Positions 17,360 through 26,481 of a stretch of DNA of 64,000 bases are shown piece by piece. Each line of letters opens with the position of its first letter. Position 1 is the stretch's first letter. Source of the stretch: Paenibacillus agricola (GTDB lineage Bacteria > Bacillota > Bacilli > Paenibacillales > NBRC-103111); the NCBI RefSeq assembly GCF_011440305.1, contig NZ_JAAOIW010000006.1:248001-312000 (forward strand). Reading direction: 5' to 3'. Position numbers and translations under genes: made by a program. The notes beneath the pieces were generated by a model. That model saw only the letters and a program-made list of their open reading frames with translations. It did not search any database and was not told where the DNA came from.

Positions 17360-17680
17360 TTAGCTTGAGGCCTTTTTGAACGAGGTTTGTAACACTTGCT
17401 CGGTTGAAGGGTTAAATCGGATCGTTACGAACACGCCAAACTCTCCACCCTCATTGCGTAACCACAGCTTGAATTTTTCTTCGGCAATGTCCTCTGCAAT
17501 ATCCGTTCGCCCTACATGCAAATAGTCAACGATGGAGGCATGGTACTCCTTCTGCGCGGCTTCCAGTGCCTGTTTGCTCCACTTGGCATAGGAGGGGGAT
17601 GGGGCGGGGGCAGCTAGGACGGAAGATGTAACAAAAGCTAAAAGGATCAACAACAGCATCAGCAGCTTCATATATTTCAT
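17360..17680 (-). CDS. Secreted DUF3889 (YqzG-like) protein
   Basis: A 106-residue exported protein. A hydrophobic signal peptide (about 1-23, ending VLAAPAP) is followed by a mature domain with YAKWSKQALEAAQKEYHAS, EEKFKLWLRNEGGEFGVFVTIRFNPST and a basic end. The LWL-(R)-(N/E)-G-x-EFGVFVTI-x-F-(N/D)-P core is that of Bacillus subtilis YqzG (DUF3889), a cystatin-like small secreted protein of unknown function. Possible role at the cell surface; no partner genes. AGGGAGGTTA lies just before the start codon. Confidence 0.7.
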   Translation of the reverse strand: MKYMKLLMLLLILLAFVTSSVLAAPAPSPSYAKWSKQALEAAQKEYHASIVDYLHVGRTDIAEDIAEEKFKLWLRNEGGEFGVFVTIRFNPSTEQVLQTSFKKASS

Positions 17681-17758
17681 AATAGGTATAACCTCCCTTT
17701 AGCAATTTGAATTTGCCTTTATTATCCCTTCAGCCAGATTTTTCATGCAAATATAGAC

Positions 17759-17786
17759 AAAAACTCGCCCCATGGAGGGACGAGTT
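17759..17786 (-). terminator. Intrinsic terminator of the UgpABE-type operon
   Basis: On the minus strand ACTCG-CCC / GGG-CGAGT forms a short stem followed by TTTTT, 50 bases past the binding-protein stop. Confidence 0.7.
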
Positions 17787-17835
17787 GTGCTTGTGTGACC
17801 ATTAAAAAAAGCAGAGGATGAGAATGTGTATTTGC

Positions 17836-19227
17836 TTACTTAACCGTTTTATTGTAAGTACCAAGCTTGGTCGTGATTTCTTTGGCAGCACTGTCTAAGG
17901 CTTCCTTCGGCTGTTTCTTGCCGTTAAGCACTTCTTCGATCGCGCCTTCAGTTAATTGGCGAGCCTCTGGGAACACGCCCATCACTGCTCCTTGTGTCGC
18001 GGTATTGGCTTTAGTTGCATGCAACTGGTCAACTGCCGTTTGCAGCTGAGGGTATTTAACCAGGTTGTCTTTGACGATTTGTTCGTCATAGGCTTTTTTG
18101 GTGATCGGGAAGTAGCCCGTGTTAACATGCCAATAAGCTTGTTGCTTAGGCTCGGCAAGGAATTTGATAAATGCCCAAGCGCCATTCTGCTCAGCTTCAC
18201 TGCGGTTGTTCAAAATATAGACGCTTGCGCCTCCGACAATAACACCGCCGTCTTTGGCATCAGCGGGCTTAGGCAAGGTGCCTGTACCAACGGCAAATTT
18301 GCCTTGCGCACCGTCAACGATTCCGCGCAGCGAGCCTGTTGAATCCAGCGTCATACCGACTTGGCCGGCGATAAAAGCTTTTTTGGTATCGTCTGTTTTG
18401 CGGCCGAGGTTCAGGGAGGATTTATCGTCTACCATTTGCTTCCACCATGCCAATGTTTTTACACCAGCATCGCTGTTAAGCATCGACTCGGTGGCTAAGC
18501 CTTTGCGGCCGTTGCTGTTATTGAGCAGCTCCACACCTTGGTTAGCGAAGAATTGCTCCATAAACCAGCCGTAGATGGCGAAGGAATTACCGAACTTGCC
18601 GTCTTTGGTCAATGCTTTGGAGGCTGCAGCAACTTCATCGTAAGTAGTCGGCGGTTTCTCGGGATCAAGCCCTGCTGCTTTAAACATATCCTTGTTATAG
18701 TAAAGGATCGGGTTGGAGGTATTGAACGGCATCGAATTCAGCTTGCCATCAATCCGATAATAATTCAAAATATTTTCTTCCAGCTGGGATAAATCGTATT
18801 TGTCTTGATCAATAAATTTTTGCATAGGAGTAATTGCCTTGGAATCAATCATAAAACGGCTGCCGATTTCGAAAACCTGGATCAGCGTCGGGCCGCTTTT
18901 GGAATCCATCGATGTTTTCATTTTATTCAAGCTTTCATCATAGGTACCTTGAAAGACGGCTTCTACAACCACATTTTTCTGGGATGCATTGAAGTCGGAT
19001 ACCAGTTTATCAATTGCTTTGCCCAACTCCCCGCTCATAGAATGCCACCATACGACCTTAACGGGCTCGCTGCTAGCAGCGGGCTTAGGCGCCATTGCGT
19101 TATTATCGGTTGCTGTTGCTGTTCCGGCTGCTGTTGGCGGCGCCACTGTACCTCCACATGCTGTGATGAAGAGCATCACGATGGCCATACAAAGTGTCAC
19201 TAAACTTTTACTGCTCCAGCTTTTCAT
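17836..19227 (-). CDS. UgpB-like ABC transporter substrate-binding lipoprotein
   Basis: A 463-residue cluster-B binding protein. The lipobox ITAC gives a lipid-anchored Cys24, then an acidic/proline spacer, then KVVWWHSMSGELGKA and MPFNTSNPILYYNKDMFKAAGLDP, both near-matching Escherichia coli UgpB, which binds sn-glycerol-3-phosphate and glycerophosphodiesters. GGASVYIL and TGYFPITKKAY later in the protein also match UgpB. Similar binding proteins in this group bind other sugars, so glycerol phosphate is likely but not certain. It is the last gene of a three-gene operon after the two permeases. Confidence 0.85.
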   Translation of the reverse strand: MKSWSSKSLVTLCMAIVMLFITACGGTVAPPTAAGTATATDNNAMAPKPAASSEPVKVVWWHSMSGELGKAIDKLVSDFNASQKNVVVEAVFQGTYDESLNKMKTSMDSKSGPTLIQVFEIGSRFMIDSKAITPMQKFIDQDKYDLSQLEENILNYYRIDGKLNSMPFNTSNPILYYNKDMFKAAGLDPEKPPTTYDEVAAASKALTKDGKFGNSFAIYGWFMEQFFANQGVELLNNSNGRKGLATESMLNSDAGVKTLAWWKQMVDDKSSLNLGRKTDDTKKAFIAGQVGMTLDSTGSLRGIVDGAQGKFAVGTGTLPKPADAKDGGVIVGGASVYILNNRSEAEQNGAWAFIKFLAEPKQQAYWHVNTGYFPITKKAYDEQIVKDNLVKYPQLQTAVDQLHATKANTATQGAVMGVFPEARQLTEGAIEEVLNGKKQPKEALDSAAKEITTKLGTYNKTVK

Positions 19228-19319
19228 TATCTTCTTCGCTCCCTTGATCCTATTTTATTTATTGTATATAGAGCGTCCATAAGAACGCGTTATACCGCAA
19301 CCAAACTGGGCGAAACCAG

Positions 19320-20141
19320 CTAGCCTTTTACAGCTCCGGCTGTAATGCCGCGAACTAGCTGCTTGATGCCAAGCACCAGTAACAGCAGCGATGGCAGCAT
19401 CACGAGTGTAACTCCGGCCAACACGAGATTCCACGAGGTCATCTCCTCGAATTGCAGCATGCTGATGCCGATTTGCACGGTGCGCATTTGCTCGCCATTG
19501 GTAATCAGCAGCGGCCATAGGTACATGTTCCAATGAGTCAGGAACGAGTATACAGCAAGTGTGGCGAGGGCAGGGCGTGCCAAAGGCAGCACCATCTGGA
19601 AAAAGCTTCGCATATGGCCGCAGCCATCGATTTTTGCCGCTTCGAAGAGCTCGGAGGGCAGCTGCAGGAAAAATTGGCGGAGCAGGAACGTACCAAAGGC
19701 CGTCGCCAAAAACGGCACAATCAGTCCTTCGTAGGTGTCGAGCCAGCCCCAGCTTTTGACGGTCAAATAATTAGGAATCATTGTGACTTCCCATGGAATC
19801 ATCATCGTCGATAGAAATAGCGCAAAGAGGATACTTTTGCCGGTGAAACGTAAAAACGCAAAAGCGTAAGCTGCCATGCTGGCTGTCAGCAGCTGGCCGA
19901 CCATTATGGCTGTCGAGATTATGAAGCTGTTCATAATAAAAGTGAAGATCGGCACAAGCTGGGTAACGGTGATGAAGTTATCCCAATACAGGCCGCCCGG
20001 AAATAGCTTGGGCGGGTAGGAGGAAGATTCCGCTGGTGTCATGAAGGAAGCCGAGAACGTGAATAGAATTGGATATAGCACCAAGGCTGCGGCGATACCG
20101 AGCAGTACATATACCGCTGTATGCTGAAGGCGATTGCTCAT
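19320..20141 (-). CDS. UgpE-like carbohydrate ABC transporter permease
   Basis: A 273-residue CUT1-family inner-membrane permease with six membrane segments. The EAA loop, which contacts the ATPase, reads ELFEAAKIDGCGHMRSFFQMVLP (Glu-Ala-Ala to Gly). The N-terminus is QHTAVYVLLGIAAALVLYP and the body has MMIPWEVTMIPNYL, common to UgpE/MalG-type proteins. Its start overlaps the end of the upstream permease gene by four bases, so the two are translationally coupled. A 92-base gap precedes the binding-protein gene. No ATP-binding subunit is encoded nearby; a shared MsmX/UgpC-type ATPase elsewhere is expected. Confidence 0.88.
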   Translation of the reverse strand: MSNRLQHTAVYVLLGIAAALVLYPILFTFSASFMTPAESSSYPPKLFPGGLYWDNFITVTQLVPIFTFIMNSFIISTAIMVGQLLTASMAAYAFAFLRFTGKSILFALFLSTMMIPWEVTMIPNYLTVKSWGWLDTYEGLIVPFLATAFGTFLLRQFFLQLPSELFEAAKIDGCGHMRSFFQMVLPLARPALATLAVYSFLTHWNMYLWPLLITNGEQMRTVQIGISMLQFEEMTSWNLVLAGVTLVMLPSLLLLVLGIKQLVRGITAGAVKG

Positions 20142-21115
20142 TGGTAGTGCACCTTCTTTTCGAAAAATGTAAATTGCAGCAAGGTTAGTACGAGAATAAT
20201 GGCAAACAGTACAAGAGCTTGGGCGCTGCCGATCCCAAAGCGGAAATTAATGAAAGCATCCTGGTAAATGTTATAAACCACAACATCGGTCGTATACATC
20301 GGGCCGCCTTTGGTCAGGATGTGGATTTGTCCGAACGATTGAAAGGCTCCAATCACAGACACAATGGCCACGAAAAAAAGTGTTGGTGATACCAAAGGAA
20401 GCGTTAGCTGCACGAAGGTGCGGAGCGGGCCGGAGCCATCGATTTTGGCACTGTCATAGATTTCTTCCGGGACGCCCTGAAGGCCGCTCAGCAGCACGAT
20501 ATAATTGAAGCCAAGCGTCATCCATACGGTCATGGCCGAGACGGACACCAATGCCCAAGCCGGGTCGGTTAGCCAGCCAATCGGGGCAATGCCCACAATG
20601 CTTAAGAAATAGTTGAGAATGCCGACGCTTGGATGGAATAGCATCATCCAAATGACTGAGCCCGTACCAACGGAAATAGCAATGGGCAAGGAGAACACAA
20701 ACTGGAAAATACGCATCCCACGCAGCTTGGTTTGCGTCAGAGCCGCAAGCAGCAGGGCGATAAGAATACAGGTCGGCACGGTGAGTAGGGTGAAGGATAG
20801 AGTTACCTTCAGACTTTGGTAAAAGCGCTCCGACAGGAACAGCTCTTGAAAGTTCTCCATTCCTACATACGCGGCAATTCGACCGCGTGGATCGGTGAGG
20901 TGGAGGCTGAGGTACACGGACTTCAGCAGCGGATAGAAAAGAAAGACGCTAAAAACCAGCAGGGATGGCGCCATGAATACATAGGCGAGCATATTTTCTT
21001 GCCAGCGGAGGTGCATACTGAGCTTGCGGCGAGTGCGACCAGCTTGGCTGATGGCAGCCGGCTTCGCTGTGCTGTTGGGGGCTAATGCGAGATCATTGTC
21101 CAAGAGACTCACCAT
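20138..21115 (-). CDS. UgpA-like carbohydrate ABC transporter permease
   Basis: A 325-residue CUT1 permease; first gene of the operon. A ~35-residue polar N-terminus precedes the first membrane segment (AYVFMAPSLLVFSVFLFYPLL). The EAA loop is EIYDSAKIDGSGPLRTFVQLTLP, where Asp-Ser replaces the canonical Glu-Ala but the Lys-Ile-Asp-Gly core is kept. It pairs with the UgpE-like subunit to form the membrane channel. The ATG lies seven bases after AGGAG. The gene is divergent in the sense of having a free 350-base upstream region that holds the operon promoter. Confidence 0.88.
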   Translation of the reverse strand: MVSLLDNDLALAPNSTAKPAAISQAGRTRRKLSMHLRWQENMLAYVFMAPSLLVFSVFLFYPLLKSVYLSLHLTDPRGRIAAYVGMENFQELFLSERFYQSLKVTLSFTLLTVPTCILIALLLAALTQTKLRGMRIFQFVFSLPIAISVGTGSVIWMMLFHPSVGILNYFLSIVGIAPIGWLTDPAWALVSVSAMTVWMTLGFNYIVLLSGLQGVPEEIYDSAKIDGSGPLRTFVQLTLPLVSPTLFFVAIVSVIGAFQSFGQIHILTKGGPMYTTDVVVYNIYQDAFINFRFGIGSAQALVLFAIILVLTLLQFTFFEKKVHYQ

Positions 21116-21469
21116 TCATTCACTCCTAACGGTTCTGGTTAAGCCATGCCGATTCCATATGGGCTTCCTTTAGAAGCCGAATCTATTGGCTCTGGCATCT
21201 TCGTCAGTATAATGTGGATTTGTCATGCAGAGGTCAACGCTAGATTAAGGTTTTATGTAGAGGAGGGCTCGACTTAATGAAATATTTACATTTGCTATAT
21301 TTGTTGAAACGTGGGCTTGGAGCTTTTAGTGAAGGGGGACGGTTTTTAGTCAATGATCAAGAAACAGTAAAAGACCCGTTGAGCCAAGGCCCCACGAGTC
21401 GTAAACAATGTCCAAAGTGATCCTTTTTTGGAGGATCAGATATCATCACCATGCCAGCTTTCATTTCAA
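21116..21469. promoter_or_regulatory. Upstream region of the UgpABE-type operon
   Basis: 354 bases between the UgpA-like start and the SMP-30 stop, both on the minus strand. It must hold the operon promoter, but no hexamer pair is clear on either strand. A TGATCC / GGATCA inverted repeat (21418-21440) lies just after the SMP-30 gene without a minus-strand T-run. No clear PhoP box or catabolite site was identified. Confidence 0.35.
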
Positions 21470-22351
21470 TTATCCACCAAAAAAATGGGTCTGAAGCCCC
21501 GTCACTCCAGGCTTCACACGAAACAACCCGCCAGCATGGGGCTGCTTCGCCAAAAATTCCGCAGTTTGGCGAACGCTGGCTGTTGTGATATACAGCTCAT
21601 CGAGATTAGCCCCGCCGAAGGTGCAGGATGAGACCTGTGCTACAGGCACCGGAATCGTCGCCAGCAGCTCGCCGGTATGCGGGTTCCAGCGTGAAACCTG
21701 CCAGCCCCCCCATTGCGCTACCCATAACATCCCTTCGGCATCAATGGTCATCCCATCGGGATACCCTCCATCCTCGGCTATCGTTATAATGGTGCGGAGC
21801 TGGCTTAAAGCTCCCGTTTCCATATCGAAATCGTAGGCGACCACTCGCTTGGTCGGCGAGTCGATATAATACATCGTCCGTCCGTCGGGGCTCCAGGCTA
21901 GACCATTGGACACGATCACGCCATCGACCATTTTGCGAACGGAATGGTCAGAACCCAGGCAATACAACGAGCCGATGGTATCGACCTCCTGGGTGCTCGT
22001 TGTGCCAGCCCAGAAGCGCCCGACCGGGTCACATTTGCCATCATTAAAACGATTATCAGGCAAATGGTCCTCCGGATCGCTGATTAATGTCAGCTGCTCT
22101 GTCTCCAGATCAAGCAGGTAGAAGCCATGCTGCAAGGCGGCCACAAGACCACCGGATTGCCTCGGCACGACGGCTCCGACCATTTGATCCAGCTGGATCG
22201 TCCGATCCTCCACAGTTTGCGGGTTAAACACCCGAATCTGTTTGTCTACAATATTGACCCAATACAGCAGCCCACTCCCGTGATCCCAGCAAGGACCCTC
22301 GCCTAATGCTGCGTGAGCGTCTAAAACCAATTCTACGTGCAAATCATTCAA
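21470..22351 (-). CDS. SMP-30/gluconolactonase/LRE-family lactonase
   Basis: A six-bladed beta-propeller sugar lactonase that hydrolyses aldonolactones to aldonic acids with a divalent metal. Metal-ligand motifs are all present: LGEGPCWD (Glu), SNGLAWSPDG (Asn) and YPDGMTIDAEG (Asp), plus the substrate-side NRFNDGKCDP(V)GRFWAGT. The length (about 293) is standard for bacterial gluconolactonase-like proteins. The open frame goes to a TTG at 22366, but the AGGAG sits inside it, so TTG at 22351 (or 22354) is the likely start. Together with acid-sugar dehydratases further on, it could supply an early step of a non-phosphorylative sugar pathway, but it is not linked to them. Confidence 0.85.
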   Translation of the reverse strand: MNDLHVELVLDAHAALGEGPCWDHGSGLLYWVNIVDKQIRVFNPQTVEDRTIQLDQMVGAVVPRQSGGLVAALQHGFYLLDLETEQLTLISDPEDHLPDNRFNDGKCDPVGRFWAGTTSTQEVDTIGSLYCLGSDHSVRKMVDGVIVSNGLAWSPDGRTMYYIDSPTKRVVAYDFDMETGALSQLRTIITIAEDGGYPDGMTIDAEGMLWVAQWGGWQVSRWNPHTGELLATIPVPVAQVSSCTFGGANLDELYITTASVRQTAEFLAKQPHAGGLFRVKPGVTGLQTHFFGG

Positions 22352-22469
22352 CAAGTTCTCCTCCAATCCGCCTATGCAGATATTTTTGTACTAAGAAATA
22401 AACGAGCCGATTCGATATATGACAGATAAGCCTGTTAACCAGCACCTGATGATGTGAATTCTATGAGGC

Positions 22470-22853
22470 TTAAGAGCCGTATGCACAATCAAATTCGATA
22501 ATATTTTTGTCTAGGTCCAAAATGTAAATCTGCGCGAAGCCAGCAAGGCTATTCGGTCTCGCCTCATAAGGAATCGATGCGTCTTCCAGTGCTTGAATCG
22601 TATTGGCGTAGCTTTTGACCCAGATGGCAAAATGCCCGTCTGTAGAATCGATTTCACTCTCCCGCAGTGTTTCTCCCACCGGGAACTCCAATAAGTGAAG
22701 CTGCTGGCTGCCTATAGCGTACCAAGTTCCTTTGGAGGCAAATGGCGGCCGCTCAATTTCTTGAAATCCAAGCTTTTCGCTATAAAATGCTTTGGCCTGT
22801 GCTAAATCTCGGACTGCAAGGCTTACGTGGTGAATGCTTTCAAATTCGATCAT
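22470..22853 (-). CDS. VOC-family (glyoxalase-like) protein
   Basis: A 127-residue single-module vicinal-oxygen-chelate protein made of two beta-alpha-beta-beta-beta units. HHVSLAVRDLAQAKAFYSEKLGF is the classic first unit with the metal-binding His; QLHLLEF, HFAIWV and IYILDLDKNIIEFDCA give the remaining strands and the last Glu ligand. Members are lyases, dioxygenases, or antibiotic-binding proteins; nothing here narrows that. The frame extends upstream, but GGAGG eight bases before ATG 22853 fixes the start. Confidence 0.85.
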   Translation of the reverse strand: MIEFESIHHVSLAVRDLAQAKAFYSEKLGFQEIERPPFASKGTWYAIGSQQLHLLEFPVGETLRESEIDSTDGHFAIWVKSYANTIQALEDASIPYEARPNSLAGFAQIYILDLDKNIIEFDCAYGS

Positions 22854-23237
22854 CTTAGTTCCTCCAAGTATCCATAGTGAAGTGAAACATTTTTTTGAAT
22901 ACAACATATGGCAAAACGGCTTCACGAAAACGGCAATCGGCATTATCCCAATCTCCACGATCATAGAGCCTAAAGCGCAGAAAATCAACTCATTTCGAGC
23001 GACTTACCAGGCATCCAGTCCGAGCAGCTTTCTACCAAGCGGAGTGAGCTTGAGATCCTCAGGCGTATGGTTCAGCTCCCAGCCGCGGGCGGTCAGACAA
23101 ATTCTGCCGATACCATGGGCAACAAGCACATCCCATACAGCAGGATCGCCTTATTTATATCTGGAATGTTTAGATGCTTCTTTTTAAGGTTAATCATTTT
23201 TGTATTCATTGATAATTAATTGGAGGATCATACAGCT
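22854..23237. other. Intergenic region holding a gene remnant
   Basis: Between the VOC gene and a small plus-strand gene. A plus-strand frame (22834-23187) overlaps the VOC gene antisense and is a shadow. The only structure noted is a coding-like fragment on the minus strand (23004-23147). Confidence 0.4.
23004..23147 (-). pseudogene. Short 3' remnant of an unrecognised gene
   Basis: Read on the minus strand, 47 codons encode DPAVWDVLVAHGIGRICL and then RGWELNHTPEDLKLTPLGR to a TAA. The composition is protein-like, but an in-frame stop sits two codons upstream and there is no start codon, so this looks like the surviving C-terminus of a lost gene. The family is not recognised. Confidence 0.35.
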
Positions 23238-23426
23238 ATGCAAACACAAACTGACTATATTCTAATCATCCATACAGGTAATGATCTATTAATAGAAGAA
23301 GATATTGATGGACATTTCGATATTGATAGTTATATGAAGGAAATGCAAGTGCAATTTCATGAATATGAGCTTATCACGAAGCATGAATTCAATAAACGTT
23401 TGGATCAAATGCTGGGCGAATATTAA
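23238..23426 (+). CDS. Small acidic protein of unknown function
   Basis: A 62-residue protein, MQTQTDYILIIHTGNDLLI followed by an acidic region (EEDIDGHFDIDSYMKEM) and an amphipathic C-terminus. No family is recognised. GGAGG eleven bases before the ATG at 23238 and normal-looking codon use support it; the upstream in-frame TTG at 23220 contains the ribosome binding site and is not preferred. It precedes the polysaccharide deacetylase by about 110 bases. Confidence 0.55.
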   Translation: MQTQTDYILIIHTGNDLLIEEDIDGHFDIDSYMKEMQVQFHEYELITKHEFNKRLDQMLGEY

Positions 23427-23535
23427 CAGCTGGATAAGCCTTCTAAGGTTTGACGAGTTCCTTCCAAAAGGCGTAATATAGGAGAAGCCGGATTTCGGCG
23501 AGCTTTATTCGCCCGGAGGGAGAGCGGAAGCCATC

Positions 23536-24363
23536 ATTCGTTATTGGTTAACAGGCCTGCTTATAGCTGTCATAGGCCTTACGGTTTTTCAAGCATTCGA
23601 CAAGCGTGACGCTTCCTATACGGATCAGGTTGCTGTGCTCATGTACCATCACATAGCTGAAGATGATAGGAGCTCGAGCACGATTACCTCCCAGTTGTTC
23701 AGGGAGCAGCTTACGTATTTGCGCAGTAAAGGGTATCATTTTATTACACTCGATGAACTTAAAAAGTTTCTCGCCGGTGCTGCGGTTCCCGATAAAGCGG
23801 TGCTGGTCACCTTTGACGATGGGTACGAAAGCTTTTATACGCTGGGCTTTCCGATCCTGAAGGAGCTGCAAATACCAGCCGTCAACTTTATTATTACGGA
23901 AACGCTTGACCATCCGCAGGAGGATACACCTCCCAAGCTGTCGCGGGAGCAGATCATAGCTATGACCTCCACCTCCGATTTGGTCGATGCGGAGTGCCAT
24001 ACCCATGCCTTTCATGGAAAACGTGAGAATGGCAAAGCGTATTTGCTCCAGGAAACGGATGAAACTGACCAGCAATATGTGGACAGGATTGTCGCAGATA
24101 CCCAAGCTTGCGCTGCTAATGTGGAGCAGATTGATCTAATTCCTGTCGATTCTCTGGCCTACCCGTTTGGTACGTCCGATAAAAATACGAACCAAGCTAT
24201 GCAAATCGCTGGCATCCACTATGCGTTTACGATCCAGCCCTTGATGGCGACGCGTGGCGTCGATCCCTTACATATTCCGCGTATTAACGCGGGTGCTCCC
24301 CAGGTTACACCTGAAGGGCTCGATGCACAAATCCGCCAAAAAATTATCGCCGTACGCAAATAA
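23536..24363 (+). CDS. Membrane-anchored polysaccharide deacetylase (NodB/CE4-like)
   Basis: A CE4 esterase that removes acetyl groups from N-acetylglucosamine polymers such as peptidoglycan or a biofilm polysaccharide. Motif 1 VTFDDGYESF supplies the catalytic and metal Asp; ECHTHAFHG is the metal His motif; LAYPFGTSD is motif 3. The frame is open well upstream of the first ordinary start codon (GTG 23635), and the extra residues form a membrane anchor (YWLTGLLIAVIGLTVF). GGAGGGAG precedes ATC-ATT codons at 23533-23538, so an unusual ATT start at 23536 is proposed; the alternative is a soluble protein from 23635 or 23641. A near-perfect inverted repeat follows the stop. Confidence 0.82.
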   Translation: MRYWLTGLLIAVIGLTVFQAFDKRDASYTDQVAVLMYHHIAEDDRSSSTITSQLFREQLTYLRSKGYHFITLDELKKFLAGAAVPDKAVLVTFDDGYESFYTLGFPILKELQIPAVNFIITETLDHPQEDTPPKLSREQIIAMTSTSDLVDAECHTHAFHGKRENGKAYLLQETDETDQQYVDRIVADTQACAANVEQIDLIPVDSLAYPFGTSDKNTNQAMQIAGIHYAFTIQPLMATRGVDPLHIPRINAGAPQVTPEGLDAQIRQKIIAVRK

Positions 24364-24371
24364 AATAGGTA

Positions 24372-24413
24372 ATCAACAATAAACGGCCCTGACCATCAGG
24401 GGCGTTTATTGTT
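24372..24413 (+). terminator. Inverted repeat after the deacetylase gene
   Basis: CAACAATAAACG-CCCTG / CAGGG-CGTTTATTGTTG around a 5-base loop; a long stem without a true T-run but well placed to end the deacetylase transcript. Confidence 0.65.
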
Positions 24414-24505
24414 GATTGAGAAAAGCAAGAAACAGATATTGTATTAAGTGTACTACTTGTAATTTCCCATTCCATCACCAAATAACGGCTAAACACTACA
24501 GTTGT

Positions 24506-24640
24506 ATGGCTGATGAGCATATCGAAGGAACGCCCTTAAACTCCGTACCCAGCTGCCAAAATAAATCTTCGTATGATTGCCAGTGTGCTTCATGGTCTAC
24601 CAAGGAGGCTGTAGATAAAATGAAATCCATTCATAAATAA
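24506..24640 (+). CDS. Doubtful small cysteine-containing open frame
   Basis: Forty-four codons from an ATG (MADEHIEGTPLNSVPSCQNK, then a CQC pair) to TAA, in a 381-base gap otherwise without genes between the deacetylase and the chemotaxis receptor. There is no clear ribosome binding site. The residue mix is protein-like, so it may be a small gene or the tail of a lost one; no family is recognised. Confidence 0.2.
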   Translation: MADEHIEGTPLNSVPSCQNKSSYDCQCASWSTKEAVDKMKSIHK

Positions 24641-24744
24641 TAGCCTCCCCTCCCTATTCATCATGTCGTCATGATCTATTTAATGATAATTCCACATTGG
24701 ATTCAGTCTGCAACGAACTCCAGTATTCTGTTGCGGCGGATCTT

Positions 24745-26481
24745 TTAATGCAGATTAAAATTAGCAAGTTTACTTTGCATAGCCTCGGCAAGCTCGGCAA
24801 GGGATTTTGCTGAATTCGTAACGTCCTCCATTGTCGCAAGCTGCTCCTGACTCGCCGCTGCTGTTTCCTGACTCGCTGAAGCACCCTTTTGCGTCACTCC
24901 ACTTACAGCGTCCATTGCCGCGACAATTCCCTCGCTGCCTTCTGATATTTCGCGGATCGACCCGGAAACCTCCTGCACACTTTGCATCACATTGACAACG
25001 GAACGATCGATCAAGGCAAACGTGGAATGAACGCTTTTGGACAGCTCAATGCCTGTATGCACGTTCTGTACCCCTGCAACCATGGATTGTGCTGCCTCGG
25101 TTGTTCCTCTGCGGATCATGCTGACCAAGTTGCTGATTTGCTTCGAAGAATCGGATGATTGTTCAGCCAGCTTACGAATTTCTGCAGCAACTACCGAAAA
25201 TCCCAATCCGCTTGCTCCCGCACGAGCTGCTTCGATCGTTGCATTCAACGCCAGCAAATTTGTTTGAGTCGCAACATCGTTAATCAAGCGGATGATTTCA
25301 CCAATCTGCTGTGAATGGCTTCCAAGCTCGGTAATGATGCGGCTTGTATTCTCAGAAGAGCCGGAAATCTCATGCATTTGGTTCATGACACGCTGCACCG
25401 ATTCAGCTCCCAGCCTCGAGGATTCGGCCGCTTCTGCTGTGCATCTTGCCATTTCCTCAGCTTGCGTATCCATCCTCCCTATATGTACATTCATCACGGC
25501 GAGGGCGTCAGTCGTCATAGCCACGCTGCGTACCTGCTCCTCCAGGCCGAAGCTCAATTCGGAGGTTGCAGCAGCAATTACTTCCGAGGCCCGGGAGGTT
25601 TGTTCTGCACTTGCCATCAACTGCTCAGCACTTGCGGCAAGCGTCAGAGAGTTGTCATTCACCTGTGCCACAAGATCGCGAATGGAATTTAGCATGCTAT
25701 TGAAAGCATCCGTCATCTCCCCGAGCTCATCCTTCGAGCGGTATGTTCCTCTGACATTCATATTTCCTCCGGAAGCTTGTATCATCAATTGCTTGATTTC
25801 AGTTAACGGTCGTGTGATCATTCCACTGATCATTAGAATCAACAATCCAAGCAGAATGATGGAAAGCACAATGAGGCCGATCATCGTCAGGCTTGCGCTG
25901 GAACCAGCGTTCTCATTTTGCTGCTTCAGCTGTTGGGCAGTTTCGTCATAGCTATTCAGGATATCTGTCAAAAGCTGATTGATTTCGATCTGGATAGGCT
26001 CCACCGAAGAGAGGTATAAGGCATACGCCTCCTTGTTCTGATTCTGTGTCGACAACCAGCGAACCTCACCTTGCACACCCATATACTCAAGACGGAGCTT
26101 GTTGTACTGGACTAATTTCTCTGCTTGGAAAGCATTCTGACTCGATTCCTTCAGCAGGTTATAGAGATCCGTGACCTGATTTGTACGATTATTACTGAGA
26201 TCCTCCAGTTTCATTTTGCGATCAGTATCTGTCGAAATGATGGTATCAAATGCAGAAGCCTGAATTTCAAAGTTCGTCGCGCGAATCTGATTTACCCATT
26301 CCATCGGCAGCAAAATCTCCGAATACATGCGCTCCGAATTTTTCTGCACCATGTTCAAATACAGATACCCGGTCAATCCAATAACCAGCAGAAAAAACAA
26401 AGAAACGGCTAATAAAATAATCATTTTTCTTCGGATCGACAAGTTGCGTAAAATATGAATGATAATACTTCCTTCCCACAT
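24745..26481 (-). CDS. Methyl-accepting chemotaxis protein
   Basis: A transmembrane chemoreceptor. Membrane segment 1 ([20 protein letters not shown]) is followed by a four-helix-bundle type extracytoplasmic sensor of about 150 residues, segment 2 (about 200-220), a HAMP domain starting at [11 protein letters not shown] with the DELGEM motif, and the signalling domain with the hairpin tip [19 protein letters not shown]. It controls CheA activity according to an unknown ligand. There is no C-terminal CheR/CheB tether. The frame opens at 26562; ATG 26481 is given as start, though GGAAGGAAG lies just inside it, so a start a few codons further in is possible. Confidence 0.9.
   Translation of the reverse strand: MWEGSIIIHILRNLSIRRKMIILLAVSLFFLLVIGLTGYLYLNMVQKNSERMYSEILLPMEWVNQIRATNFEIQASAFDTIISTDTDRKMKLEDLSNNRTNQVTDLYNLLKESSQNAFQAEKLVQYNKLRLEYMGVQGEVRWLSTQNQNKEAYALYLSSVEPIQIEINQLLTDILNSYDETAQQLKQQNENAGSSASLTMIGLIVLSIILLGLLILMISGMITRPLTEIKQLMIQASGGNMNVRGTYRSKDELGEMTDAFNSMLNSIRDLVAQVNDNSLTLAASAEQLMASAEQTSRASEVIAAATSELSFGLEEQVRSVAMTTDALAVMNVHIGRMDTQAEEMARCTAEAAESSRLGAESVQRVMNQMHEISGSSENTSRIITELGSHSQQIGEIIRLINDVATQTNLLALNATIEAARAGASGLGFSVVAAEIRKLAEQSSDSSKQISNLVSMIRRGTTEAAQSMVAGVQNVHTGIELSKSVHSTFALIDRSVVNVMQSVQEVSGSIREISEGSEGIVAAMDAVSGVTQKGASASQETAAASQEQLATMEDVTNSAKSLAELAEAMQSKLANFNLH

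Noticed and set aside
22834-23187. 117-codon plus-strand frame over the VOC gene start
   Set aside because: Mostly antisense to the VOC gene and its leader; residue mix looks random.
23548-24105. 185-codon minus-strand frame
   Set aside because: Antisense shadow of the polysaccharide deacetylase, which has clear motifs.
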